A DNA stretch of 15,129 bases from Acidobacteriaceae bacterium (GTDB taxonomy: Bacteria; Acidobacteriota; Terriglobia; Terriglobales; Acidobacteriaceae). Numbering within the stretch: the first letter of the stretch is position 1; every line of letters starts with the position of its first letter. Under the pieces are notes generated by a model that saw only the letters and a list, made by a program, of their open reading frames with translations, made no database searches and had not been told where the DNA came from. Of the stretch, positions 7,751-14,402 are shown piece by piece. The position numbers and the translations under genes are program-made. The stretch is taken from NCBI GenBank assembly GCA_003164255.1, contig PLST01000484.1, positions 1-15,129 of the forward strand, in the 5' to 3' direction.

Positions 7751-7966
7751 TCACTGCGTTGCGAATCTAAGCCAGAAAAAGGCTCCTAGGACAGAAAGGA
7801 TGGAGACGCTGATCCAGAATTCCTTTGGATTCTTGGCGCGATACACGATAGATCCCCGGCCGGGACATGCCCCGAAAAACGCCGAGAGAATTGCCCACAA
7901 GAGGAAGACGGCGCCAAGAAGAAAGTCACTGTATTCAGGCGTAAGGAGCCGCGACAGGCGATCCAT
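7751..7966 (-). CDS. Small two-helix membrane protein, unknown function
   Basis: 71 residues with two hydrophobic segments (about 13-33 and 49-68) separated by a short polar loop containing CPGRGS and YRAKNPKEFW. The charge pattern and length are like many small inner-membrane proteins, and no family is recognisable. The ATG at 7966 was chosen because the reading frame upstream runs into a dispersed repeat (8005-8034), which cannot be part of the native protein; only a weak GAGAG precedes the ATG. The gene is 75 bp upstream of the desulfurase on the same strand and may be the first gene of that transcript. The hydrophobic pattern makes it look real despite its size. Confidence 0.6.
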   Translation of the reverse strand: MDRLSRLLTPEYSDFLLGAVFLLWAILSAFFGACPGRGSIVYRAKNPKEFWISVSILSVLGAFFWLRFATQ

Positions 7967-8004
7967 GAAAGCAATGCTCTCACGATCGAACCGGACCGGC
8001 AACC

Positions 8005-8034
8005 GCAGATCCCTCGCTTCGCTCGGGATGACAG
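8005..8034 (-). repeat. Dispersed intergenic repeat of the VIPSEARDL type
   Basis: The minus strand contains CATCCCGAGCGAAGCGAGG followed by GATCTGC; in one frame this reads VIPSEARDL. I recall this as a very frequent intergenic element whose translation contaminates protein annotations, notably in Acidobacteriota. The core has partial inverted symmetry (GCGAAGC, CCCGAGC/GCGAGGG). It lies between the 71-residue gene and the beta-oxidation promoter. Recognition is from memory; the copy number in this genome cannot be checked here. Confidence 0.65.
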
Positions 8035-8104
8035 TGCTTTTTGTGACGCGAACTTTAGGGTGAGGAGAATTGCAGCATCTCGGCCTCATGATGGGCACGT
8101 TTTC

Positions 8105-8134
8105 TTGACCCCGCGCCCGGTAGTTCCGTATGCT
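8105..8134 (+). promoter_or_regulatory. Sigma70-type promoter of the beta-oxidation operon
   Basis: TTGACC (8105-8110), an 18-nt spacer and TATGCT (8129-8134). It is about 57 nt before the ATG at 8192 and is the best promoter-like sequence between the divergent genes. No clear operator palindrome for a fatty-acid regulator was seen around it. Confidence 0.6.
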
Positions 8135-8191
8135 CACAGCGTTTACGCCCGGTGGAGGGTTCCCCACTCCAACCCGCGCAGGGAGATTACG

Positions 8192-10642
8192 ATGAACGCT
8201 CCTTCCCCGACACTTTCCCCCGGGCAGACATTTGCGCAGAGCGCCAAGGCTCAGCCATACTTGGTCCGCCGCGCCGCGGTCCTCGGCGCCGGCACCATGG
8301 GCTCGCGCATCGCCGCCCACCTGGCGAATGCAGGGATTCCAGTGCTGATGCTCGACATTTCTCCGCAGCAAGGCGCCGTGGAACCGGCCCGCGCTGCACT
8401 TGAGACTCTAAGCAAGGCCAAGCCTGCCGCGTTTTACGAGCCGGCAAATGCGCGGCTGATTACGGCAGGAACGTTCGATCGCGATCTGGCTGGCATTGCG
8501 CAGTGCGACTGGGTGATTGAAGCGGTCGCCGAAAACCTCGAAATTAAAACCGCGCTGCTTGCGCGCGTGCTGCCCCACCTGGCTCCGCACGCAGTGCTCA
8601 CGACCAACACCTCGGGATTGCCGATCGCGCAAATCGGTGCTGTTGTCGGCGCGGCGAAGCAACGATTCTTCGGAACCCATTTCTTCAATCCGCCCCGCTA
8701 CATGAAGCTGCTCGAGGTGATTCCGACAAAACAGTCCGACCCGGCGCTGGTGGCCTCGTTCGCAGCCTTCGCCGATCGCCTGCTCGGCAAGCAGGTAGTG
8801 TTTGCCAATGACACGCCAAACTTTATTGCCAATCGCATCGGCGTTTCTGTCATGTTCAACGCCGCAAACCTCATGCTCGAGCAAGGCCTGACTGTTGAAG
8901 AAGTGGACGCGCTCACCGGCCCCGCTCTCGGGTGGCCGCGCACGGGGACATTTCGACTCGCGGACATGGTCGGGATCGACATCCTGGCGCATGTGGCCGC
9001 GAATTTTCCGGGAGGCGTAAGCGAGGGCAAGTTTGCCGGGGTGCTCAGCGAGCTGATGAAGCGGAAGTGGCTCGGCGACAAGACGGGACAAGGCTTCTAC
9101 AGGAAGACGCGCGGAGCGGGCGGCAAAGACGAGAGGCTGGTTCTGGACCTGGCGACGCTTGAGTATCGGCCCGCAGCCAAACCGGCGCTGCCTTCGCTCG
9201 ACCTGGCGAAGAATGCGGCGACACTGGCGGAGCGGCTGAAGCTGCTGCTTGCCAACGATCCGAAAAAGGACAAGGCTGCGGGATTTTTGTGGCCGTTTCT
9301 TGGCGCGTTGTGGAGCTTTGCGGCAGACCGCGTGGGCGAAGTAGCGAACGACATTCCTTCAATCGACAACGCCATGCGCGCGGGCTTCAATTGGGAGATG
9401 GGCCCGTTTGAAATGGCGGACGCCGCAGGCGTGGCGCAAGCCGCAAGCCGCATGAAGGCGCTTGGCATTCCCGTAAGTGCGCGTATTGAAGCGCTGCTGG
9501 CCGTGGGACAAAGTTCGTGGTACGCAAGCGATGGGCGAGCGTGCCTTCAGCCGGCAAGCGGAATCATGGAGCCCGTTGCGGCCATCGAAGGCCATGCGCG
9601 GGTTGCTGATTTCAAGCGAGCGCATAAGGTGGTTCGCACCAATGCCGGCGCGTCGCTCGTGGACCTGGGCGACGGAATCGGCTGCCTCGAGTTGCACTCG
9701 CTGAAGAATGCCATCGGCGGCGATGTGCTCTCCATGATCTCGTCGGTCTTGAAGCCTGACTCGGCCGCGGTGCGCGACTTTCAGGGATTTGTGATCACGG
9801 GCGACAGAGACAACTTCTCCGTCGGCGCAAATCTGATGCAGCTGCTGATGCTGGCGCAGGAAGGCGAATGGGATGAGGTGGCCGGGGTCATCCACAGCTT
9901 CCAGCAGATGACGGCGGCCATCAAGTTCTGCCCGCGACCGGTGGTGGTTGCGCCGTTCGGGATGGCGCTGGGCGGGGGAGCGGAGATTTGCCTGCACGGA
10001 ACGCGCCGCCAGCCCCACGCGGAAACGTACATTGGCCTGGTGGAAGCGGGCGTGGGGTTGATTCCTGCCGGAGGCGGAACAAAGGAGATGTTGCTGCGCG
10101 CCGTTGATGCGGCCACCGCGCTGGCTCCGCCTGACGCGCGTGATCCGACCTCGCGCTTTGCCCAGTCGGCGGAGATGGGCGCTGCGCTACGGCGGGTGTT
10201 CGAGTTGATCGCGATGGCCAAGGTGTCCACATCGGCAGCGGAGGCGCGCACCATGGGCCTGTTTGCGGCGAGCGACCGCATTACGCTGAATCGCGAACGG
10301 CTGCTGCTGGATGCGAAGGCGCAGGCCGCCACTCTGGCTGAAGCCGGCTACAGCGCTCCGCAACCGCGCACCGTGCCTGCACCGGGAGCGTCGGCGCTGG
10401 CCGCGCTCGAGACCGGGGTCTACCTGATGGGCGAGGCGGGATACGCCTCAGAGCACGACCAGAAGGTGGCGCGGTGGATTGCCTATATTCTTGCCGGCGG
10501 CTGCGTAACGGCGGGCGCGCCGCTGACGGAGCAGTACGTGCTCGATCTGGAACGCGAGGCGTTTCTCTCGCTCTGCGGCGAGCGCAAGACGCAGGAGCGG
10601 ATTACCTTCACGCTGAAAACTGGCAAGCCGCTGAGGAACTAA
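8192..10642 (+). CDS. fadN: 3-hydroxyacyl-CoA dehydrogenase / enoyl-CoA hydratase fusion, FadN/FadB type
   Basis: 816 residues. It catalyses two consecutive steps of fatty-acid beta-oxidation: hydration of trans-2-enoyl-CoA and NAD-dependent oxidation of 3-hydroxyacyl-CoA. The dehydrogenase half comes first, as in Bacillus FadN and opposite to E. coli FadB. It has the Rossmann motif GAGTMGSRIAAHLANAG (32-48), TTNTSGLPI (137-145), the catalytic His H163 in FFGTHFFNPPRYM and NDTPNFIANRIG (206-217). A second, degenerate dehydrogenase C-terminal domain (AGFNWEMGPFEMAD, 397-410) follows. The hydratase half starts near 490: GLCELHS-like start, NFSVGANL (541-548), and two glutamates twenty residues apart, E598 in GGGAEIC and E618 in LVEAGVGLIPAGGG, matching the two catalytic glutamates. 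The ATG at 8192 is preceded by GGGAG with a 6-nt spacer; an in-frame open stretch back to 8060 is non-native. A thiolase follows. Confidence 0.95.
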   Translation: MNAPSPTLSPGQTFAQSAKAQPYLVRRAAVLGAGTMGSRIAAHLANAGIPVLMLDISPQQGAVEPARAALETLSKAKPAAFYEPANARLITAGTFDRDLAGIAQCDWVIEAVAENLEIKTALLARVLPHLAPHAVLTTNTSGLPIAQIGAVVGAAKQRFFGTHFFNPPRYMKLLEVIPTKQSDPALVASFAAFADRLLGKQVVFANDTPNFIANRIGVSVMFNAANLMLEQGLTVEEVDALTGPALGWPRTGTFRLADMVGIDILAHVAANFPGGVSEGKFAGVLSELMKRKWLGDKTGQGFYRKTRGAGGKDERLVLDLATLEYRPAAKPALPSLDLAKNAATLAERLKLLLANDPKKDKAAGFLWPFLGALWSFAADRVGEVANDIPSIDNAMRAGFNWEMGPFEMADAAGVAQAASRMKALGIPVSARIEALLAVGQSSWYASDGRACLQPASGIMEPVAAIEGHARVADFKRAHKVVRTNAGASLVDLGDGIGCLELHSLKNAIGGDVLSMISSVLKPDSAAVRDFQGFVITGDRDNFSVGANLMQLLMLAQEGEWDEVAGVIHSFQQMTAAIKFCPRPVVVAPFGMALGGGAEICLHGTRRQPHAETYIGLVEAGVGLIPAGGGTKEMLLRAVDAATALAPPDARDPTSRFAQSAEMGAALRRVFELIAMAKVSTSAAEARTMGLFAASDRITLNRERLLLDAKAQAATLAEAGYSAPQPRTVPAPGASALAALETGVYLMGEAGYASEHDQKVARWIAYILAGGCVTAGAPLTEQYVLDLEREAFLSLCGERKTQERITFTLKTGKPLRN

Positions 10643-10643
10643 T

Positions 10644-10709
10644 ATGGCCGAACTAAACGAGGCCAGCCGAACCGGATGGCGGCCGCAATCGCTCAAAAGG
10701 AGCAACTGA
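10644..10709 (+). CDS. Possible 21-residue small ORF filling the gap between the beta-oxidation genes
   Basis: ATG at 10644 begins one base after the upstream stop (10640-10642), with GAGGA (10633-10637) six bases before it. The 21-codon frame ends in TGA at 10707-10709, one base before the thiolase ATG. The peptide is polar and basic (MAELNEASRTGWRPQSLKRSN), has no membrane helix and no family I know. It covers the thiolase ribosome binding site. It may be a translational coupling leader, or chance in a 68-bp gap. Confidence 0.3.
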   Translation: MAELNEASRTGWRPQSLKRSN

Positions 10710-10710
10710 A

Positions 10711-11895
10711 ATGCCGAATGTTGTGCTGGTGAGCGCCGTTCGTACCCCTGTTGGCCGCGCGCCCAAAGGCGCTCTTTCAACCACGCGCCCTGACGACCTG
10801 GCCGCGCTTGCCTTGAGCGGGGCTTTGGACAGGGTTTCTGCGCTGGACAAACGAGAGATTGACGACGTGATCCTGGGCTGCGCGCAGCCGGAGGGCGAGC
10901 AGGGGTGGGACGTGGCGCGCTGGGCGATTTTGCGAGCGGGCTGGCCCGTGGAGATACCGGGCGCCACGATCAATCGACTTTGCTCGTCGGGCCTCGAGGC
11001 TATTGCGATTGCAGATCAGCGCATCCGTGCCGGCGCCAGCCGCGTCATCGTTGCGGGTGGCGTAGAAACGATGAGCATGCTGCCCTTTTCAGGTCTGAAG
11101 CCGAGCCCGAACCCGTGGATGGCGGATCACTATCCGGCGTCGTTGCTGACGATGGGACTGACGGCCGAGCGGGTAGCGCGCCACTACAACGTGAGCCGCG
11201 AAGACCAGGACGCCTTCGCGCTGGAGAGCCACCGGAAGGCGGTGGCGGCGCAGGCAGCGGGTCGATTCAACAGCGAGTTGGTCCCAGTGCCGGTGACGAC
11301 GGCGGTGCCCGGCGCGAAGGCGGGAAAACCTACGACAACAGAGACGCTGTTTTCAGTGGACGAAGGCCCGCGGGCGGATACGTCAGCGGAGGCGCTTGCC
11401 AAGCTGAAGCCGGCCTTCCATGCGCAAGGGACGGTGACAGCCGGAAACGCATCGCAGACCTCGGACGGCGCTGCCGCCGTGGTGCTGATGGACGAGGAGC
11501 GAGCGAATGAGCTGAGCCTCAAGCCGCTGGCGCGCCTGGTGGCTTATGCGGTGACCGGCTGCCTGCCCGAAGAGATGGGCATTGGCCCCATCACCGCCAT
11601 TCCCAAGGCACTGAGGCGCGCCGGCCTCACCCTCAACGAGATCGACCTGATCGAGCTGAACGAGGCATTCGCATCGCAGGCGCTGGCGGTGATGCGGGAA
11701 CTCGGCCTCGATCCGGCGCGCGTGAATGTCAATGGCGGCGCCATCGCGCTCGGGCATCCGCTGGGCTGCACGGGAGCCAAGCTGACGGCAACGCTGCTGG
11801 GAGAGATGGCGCGGCGCAAGGCGCGCTACGGCATGGTGACGATGTGCGTAGGCGGGGGTATGGGCGCGGCGGGGATTTTTGAAAATCTGGGGTGA
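10711..11895 (+). CDS. fadA: Acetyl-CoA C-acyltransferase (thiolase), FadA type
   Basis: 394 residues, normal length for thiolases. It performs the last step of beta-oxidation, splitting 3-ketoacyl-CoA with CoA to give acetyl-CoA and a shortened acyl-CoA. The three active-site elements are intact: nucleophile C91 in NRLCSSGLEA, H349 in GGAIALGHPLGCTGAK and C379 in MCVGGGMGAAG. The N-terminal SAVRTPVGRAPKGAL motif is typical. The ATG at 10711 is preceded by AAAAGGAG (10695-10702) with an 8-nt spacer. It follows the dehydrogenase/hydratase gene by 68 bp, giving the fadN-fadA order; an acyl-CoA dehydrogenase (FadE), which often completes this operon, is not in the window. An inverted repeat starts within its stop codon. 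Confidence 0.95.
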   Translation: MPNVVLVSAVRTPVGRAPKGALSTTRPDDLAALALSGALDRVSALDKREIDDVILGCAQPEGEQGWDVARWAILRAGWPVEIPGATINRLCSSGLEAIAIADQRIRAGASRVIVAGGVETMSMLPFSGLKPSPNPWMADHYPASLLTMGLTAERVARHYNVSREDQDAFALESHRKAVAAQAAGRFNSELVPVPVTTAVPGAKAGKPTTTETLFSVDEGPRADTSAEALAKLKPAFHAQGTVTAGNASQTSDGAAAVVLMDEERANELSLKPLARLVAYAVTGCLPEEMGIGPITAIPKALRRAGLTLNEIDLIELNEAFASQALAVMRELGLDPARVNVNGGAIALGHPLGCTGAKLTATLLGEMARRKARYGMVTMCVGGGMGAAGIFENLG

Positions 11896-11935
11896 GGAAG
11901 CATGCGCCGAAATTGACTTCGCAAATTGCTTCCTC
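11894..11935 (+). repeat. Inverted repeat at the thiolase stop, overlapping the next promoter
   Basis: GAGGAAGC (11894-11901) and GCTTCCTC (11928-11935) are exact reverse complements, 26 nt apart, with a further nested TGCG/CGCA pair. The left arm begins in the thiolase stop codon. The right arm forms the end of the spacer of the promoter at 11913-11941. No T-run follows, so an operator or a regulatory stem is more likely than an intrinsic terminator. Confidence 0.5.
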
Positions 11936-11941
11936 TACGAT
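11913..11941 (+). promoter_or_regulatory. Sigma70-type promoter of the zinc-ribbon/yidD pair
   Basis: TTGACT (11913-11918), a 17-nt spacer and TACGAT (11936-11941), followed about 39 nt later by the ATG at 11980. The -35 lies in the loop of the inverted repeat 11894-11935 and the right arm of that repeat is inside the spacer. Confidence 0.5.
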
Positions 11942-11979
11942 TGGTCCCCAAGTTACTCCCTTCAAGAAAGCGGTCATGT

Positions 11980-12348
11980 ATGCGACTTCGGACCTGGCTG
12001 ATACCAGTCATCGCTCTATCTATGTCGGTTTCGAGTTTTGGGGAACATGTGGCGCTGGACCCGACAGGAGGATTGGCTTCCTGCGGTTGTTGCGGTACGT
12101 TTTTCTTCATCCCCATCATCTTTCTTGCCCTGAGCGTGGCCCTGCTGGTGTGGGTGGCCCGCGATGCCAAAGCACGCGGGATGGACAGCGCGATTCTGTG
12201 GATGCTGCTGGTCTTTTTCCTGAACCTGCTTGGCCTGATTATTTACCTGCTTGCCAGGCCACAGGGCAACCTTGTTCCATGCCCCAACTGCGGCAACCAG
12301 CGCCTGCAGGCGAGCGTGAGATGCCCCCATTGCGGAATTGGTTCCTAA
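11980..12348 (+). CDS. Membrane protein with C-terminal zinc ribbon, PLDc_N-like helices, function unknown
   Basis: 122 residues from the ATG at 11980. A signal-like hydrophobic stretch (4-20) is followed by a short loop with CGCC (35-38), two membrane helices (about 39-60 and 70-92) and a C-terminal zinc ribbon with C101-x2-C104 and C115-x2-C118. The helix pair ending in FFLNLLGLIIYLLARP resembles the N-terminal PLDc_N membrane domain, which occurs alone in many small bacterial proteins. The zinc ribbon probably lies in the cytoplasm. An earlier TTG at 11926 would add 18 residues that fall on the promoter, so I prefer the ATG, although no strong ribosome binding site is seen. The last 28 bp overlap the start of the next gene, suggesting translational coupling with YidD. 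Confidence 0.7.
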   Translation: MRLRTWLIPVIALSMSVSSFGEHVALDPTGGLASCGCCGTFFFIPIIFLALSVALLVWVARDAKARGMDSAILWMLLVFFLNLLGLIIYLLARPQGNLVPCPNCGNQRLQASVRCPHCGIGS

Positions 12349-12650
12349 GGCCTGAACCCTGGCTGGCAGCCGTCGTGGTTGCCGGCGGGCTGTTGGGGGC
12401 GGACGCCATGCGTGCGCCCCAGAACCAGCTGAGCGTGCGCGTGTTTACCGCCGGCGTGGCAGGCTACCACAGCTATATTCAACCGTTCAGCGGCCGCTTT
12501 ATTCGCTGCCGCTACAATCCCACATGTTCGGTTTATTCGGTTGAGGCTGTGCGCAAGTACGGCATCGCCAAGGGCGCCTGGATGGGCATGCGGCGCATCG
12601 CCCGGTGCCAGAAAAGCATTCCGATGGGAACGGGCGATCCGGTGCCCTGA
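12321..12650 (+). CDS. yidD: Membrane protein insertion efficiency factor YidD, N-terminally extended
   Basis: 109 residues. YidD proteins help the YidC insertase place inner-membrane proteins. The conserved core is present: YHSYIQPFSG (49-58), CRYNPTCSVYSVEA (63-76), KYGIAKGAW (79-87), RRIARC (91-96) and the terminal GDPVP. The three conserved cysteines are C63, C69 and C96. Typical YidD proteins have about 70-90 residues and an amphipathic start; this one has an extra N-terminal hydrophobic segment (about 14-28) that could be a membrane anchor. The ATG at 12321 lies inside the preceding zinc-ribbon gene (28-bp overlap). YidD usually sits between rnpA and yidC near rpmH; here it is away from those genes. 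The His-Pro after the last cysteine, common in the family, is replaced by Gln-Lys. Confidence 0.85.
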   Translation: MPPLRNWFLRPEPWLAAVVVAGGLLGADAMRAPQNQLSVRVFTAGVAGYHSYIQPFSGRFIRCRYNPTCSVYSVEAVRKYGIAKGAWMGMRRIARCQKSIPMGTGDPVP

Positions 12651-12690
12651 GGTGAACAATCTGATCGGCTGATTGAGCGAGAGTCGCGGG

Positions 12691-12727
12691 CGAGAAAAAC
12701 AGAAACAGCCAGGATTTCTCCCGGCTG
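12691..12727 (-). terminator. Intrinsic terminator of rpsT
   Basis: On the minus strand CAGCC-G-GG pairs with CC-T-GGCTG around a 6-nt loop (12706-12727) and is followed by TTTCTGTTTTTC. It lies about 50 nt after the rpsT stop at 12777, in the convergent gap with yidD. Confidence 0.75.
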
Positions 12728-12776
12728 CTTCCCTTCCTCCATTAAAACTGCGCTGGCCTGATCAGGGCCGCCGCAA

Positions 12777-13052
12777 CTACGCCTTGGCGGTGGCCAAAGC
12801 CTTTACGCGCTTGTTGAGGCGGCTCTTGTAGCGGGAGACGGTGTTCTTGTGGAGAACGCCCTTCTGGACGCTCTTGTCGAGGGTGGAGACGGTCTCACGA
12901 TACTGGGTCTGGGCTACCTTGGCGTCGCCGGCAGTGATGGCCTCGCGCATGGCGCGCAGGCTGGTGCGCACGCGGCTGCGGTTGGCGCGGTTCACATCGG
13001 TGCGGGTGACTGTCTGGCGGGCGCGCTTCAGCGCGGATACATGGTTTGCCAT
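12777..13052 (-). CDS. rpsT: 30S ribosomal protein S20
   Basis: 91 residues, basic and helical, normal length. It binds 16S rRNA early in assembly of the 30S subunit. The sequence begins MANHVSALKRARQ, close to the usual start MANxxSAxKRxR, and has the family segments NRANRSRVRTSLR (22-34) and HKNTVSRYKSRLNKRVKAL (68-86). The ATG at 13052 is preceded by AAGGAAG. It has a strong promoter at 13164-13192, a leader of about 105 nt with a small hairpin, and an intrinsic terminator, so it forms a single-gene unit. S20 synthesis is feedback-regulated in E. coli, and the long leader fits some such control here. Confidence 0.97.
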   Translation of the reverse strand: MANHVSALKRARQTVTRTDVNRANRSRVRTSLRAMREAITAGDAKVAQTQYRETVSTLDKSVQKGVLHKNTVSRYKSRLNKRVKALATAKA

Positions 13053-13072
13053 TGCTCTTCCTTAAGCTTGAG

Positions 13073-13086
13073 CCCTGTTGTCAGGG
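13073..13086 (-). promoter_or_regulatory. Small hairpin in the rpsT leader
   Basis: CCCTG and CAGGG pair exactly around a 4-nt loop, 20 nt before the rpsT ATG and just upstream of its ribosome binding site. It could take part in autogenous control by S20, but a five-pair stem may also be chance. Confidence 0.25.
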
Positions 13087-13163
13087 GCGAAAATCGCTGG
13101 TCCTGTGCAGGGAAAATGATGCGGTAAAGAATGCAAGTCGAGCCGCATCCCTCGCAGTCTTTT

Positions 13164-13192
13164 AGTTTACGGGAATCGGGGCTGCGGGTCAA
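13164..13192 (-). promoter_or_regulatory. Sigma70-type promoter of rpsT, inside the end of the acetyltransferase gene
   Basis: On the minus strand TTGACC (13192-13187), a 17-nt spacer and TAAACT (13169-13164). The -10 overlaps the stop codon of the acetyltransferase gene (13167-13169). The predicted transcript starts near 13157, giving a leader of about 105 nt before the rpsT ATG. Confidence 0.65.
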
Positions 13193-13712
13193 TGCTGGAT
13201 GGGGCCGCCTGCAGATCGCGAATGGAACGGAGTTCGTCCACTTGTACGCCCCAAACAGTGTCCGTGCGGCGGGTTCCGTCGGGAAGCCACTTGTCCTTCT
13301 GATAAAAGTGCTCGGCACGCGTGTTGCCCACAAGCACCCACAACATGGCTTGGCGAAATCCTGCCTCGACGAGGTGAGCGCGCGCGGCCTGCACCAGGGC
13401 CAGCCCGACGCCCCGGCCCCAGTGCTCGGGATCGACATAGAGGGCGACCAACTCGCCGTAGCCGCTGAGGTCTTCACTGCGGGCGGCCATGGTGGTAGCG
13501 AATCCGAGAACAGACTCGCTTTCGAGGGCAACAATCGTGTGGGGCTTTTGAGGATCGCTGGTGGCAAAGTCGTAATGGGACGCGCGATCTTCAGGGCGGA
13601 GCTGATCGAGGTACTGCTGCGGCAAGAGCATGCGATAGGCCACCTGCCATGAGCGCACATGCACGCCAGCGACGGCCATCTCATCCCCGGGTTGGGCTGG
13701 ACGCAGCAACAT
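13167..13712 (-). CDS. GNAT-family N-acetyltransferase
   Basis: 181 residues from the ATG at 13712. GNAT enzymes transfer an acetyl group from acetyl-CoA to an amine; the acceptor here cannot be predicted. The fold is seen as LLRPAQPGDEMAVAGVH at the start (beta1-alpha1), VLGFATTMA (beta4 region), and motif A LVALYVDPEHWGRGVGLALV, whose RGVGLAL is the acetyl-CoA pyrophosphate loop. GNTRAEHFYQKDKWLPDG closes the domain, as in RimI/PhnO-like members. The frame is open to a GTG at 13769, but the domain begins directly at the internal ATG and the extra 19 residues do not resemble the family, so I chose 13712. Its ribosome binding site is weak. The last codons overlap the rpsT promoter, and rpsT follows on the same strand. 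Confidence 0.85.
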   Translation of the reverse strand: MLLRPAQPGDEMAVAGVHVRSWQVAYRMLLPQQYLDQLRPEDRASHYDFATSDPQKPHTIVALESESVLGFATTMAARSEDLSGYGELVALYVDPEHWGRGVGLALVQAARAHLVEAGFRQAMLWVLVGNTRAEHFYQKDKWLPDGTRRTDTVWGVQVDELRSIRDLQAAPSSIDPQPRFP

Positions 13713-14156
13713 TCCAGAAGTATTGCATGCAGGGAGGTTCCGGGCGTGGGCGATGATCCGGGTGAGCACGGATGCCGCATGAGCCTCGCGACTGGCGGAG
13801 GTTCGGTGTACGCTGCATCACCGAGGTAATCCCTGGCAACAGCAAGGTAATCACGGTCCAGCGGTACGTGAGTGCCAGGACGTTGGAAGACAGAATGGCG
13901 ACCGGAAGTGGAAGAGCCGATGCCTTTCCCGCTTGCTTTCTCGCGAGTCCGTGAGTCCGGCCAAGAATTTGGTGCCAAAGAGCTTAGGCAGGGACGTCGC
14001 GGCCCCGCCTGTGCCTCGCGCCCGGCTGAAACTGGACGCTGCGCGCGCGGTTGCCGATCGAACAAGAGCCGAACTTTCCCCGGCCGGCTTGTGCATTTAT
14101 GAGCCTGGAGGTACCTACCAAGGCACAGCCTGAAGTTAAAATCGATCCGCTGCCGA

Positions 14157-14185
14157 TTGACGCTTCGGTCCGGTCGCGCTACTCT
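14157..14185 (+). promoter_or_regulatory. Candidate promoter upstream of phoH
   Basis: TTGACG (14157-14162), a 17-nt spacer and TACTCT (14180-14185). The -35 is good and the -10 only fair. It would give a leader of about 210 nt before the ATG at 14403, including the hairpin at 14364-14395. Confidence 0.35.
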
Positions 14186-14363
14186 CAGGCCAGATAAAGG
14201 ATTTGGTCGCCTACGCCATCCCGCGGTTTCCAGAGGTAGCCAGAAGATCAAGCTCGCCCCTGCGCCGCATTCCTGGTTTGTTCTTTAACGCTGTTGCCAC
14301 GTCTCCCACCGCATACCCTGCTGCGCCTCGCGCGCTTACTGCCTACGAAAACTACACAACCTT

Positions 14364-14395
14364 GCCGGGCGGGTCCAATTCAGGATCCTCCCGGC
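14364..14395 (+). promoter_or_regulatory. Strong hairpin directly before the phoH start
   Basis: GCCGGG (14364-14369) pairs with CCCGGC (14390-14395); after one mismatch the stem continues GG-GT-CC with GG-AT-CC around a 6-nt AATTCA loop. Twelve of thirteen positions pair, one as G-T. The stem ends 7 nt before the ATG at 14403 and is followed by TACTTTC, a poor T tract. It may be an attenuator, a terminator of an upstream transcript, or a structure controlling ribosome access. Confidence 0.5.
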
Positions 14396-14402
14396 TACTT
14401 TC

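Larger units (their letters stand above)
13713..14402. other. Gene-poor region of about 690 bp before phoH
   Basis: No ORF here has family resemblance, a ribosome binding site and a plausible composition together. Short frames exist on both strands (for example a 32-codon one at 14099-14197) and read like chance products of GC-rich sequence. What can be supported is a candidate promoter (14157-14185) and a strong hairpin (14364-14395) next to the phoH start. A direct repeat GAGTCCGTGAGTCCG is seen near 13945-13959. I saw no tRNA-like or other known RNA fold. Confidence 0.5.

Noticed and set aside
8060..8191. 44-codon N-terminal extension of the beta-oxidation fusion gene
   Set aside because: It contains the promoter, and a good GGGAG site precedes the ATG at 8192.
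7967..8371. Extension of the 71-residue minus-strand protein to 206 residues
   Set aside because: It runs through the dispersed repeat, the divergent promoter and the start of the beta-oxidation gene.
11892..12320. Long N-terminal extension in frame with yidD
   Set aside because: It overlaps the zinc-ribbon gene in another frame and starts at the thiolase stop; the YidD family begins near the ATG at 12321.
12755..12769. Palindrome CCTGATCAGG after the rpsT stop
   Set aside because: A single 10-bp palindrome with no T tract; the better terminator is at 12691-12727.
14099..14197. 32-codon ORF starting MSLEVPTKAQPEVK
   Set aside because: No ribosome binding site, no family, and it overlaps the candidate phoH promoter. 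It is weaker than the 21-codon ORF at 10644.
13028..14251. 407-codon minus-strand ORF spanning the S20 start, the acetyltransferase and the upstream gap
   Set aside because: It runs in a different frame through the acetyltransferase gene, and its composition (Pro, Ser, Arg rich) is typical of a shadow.
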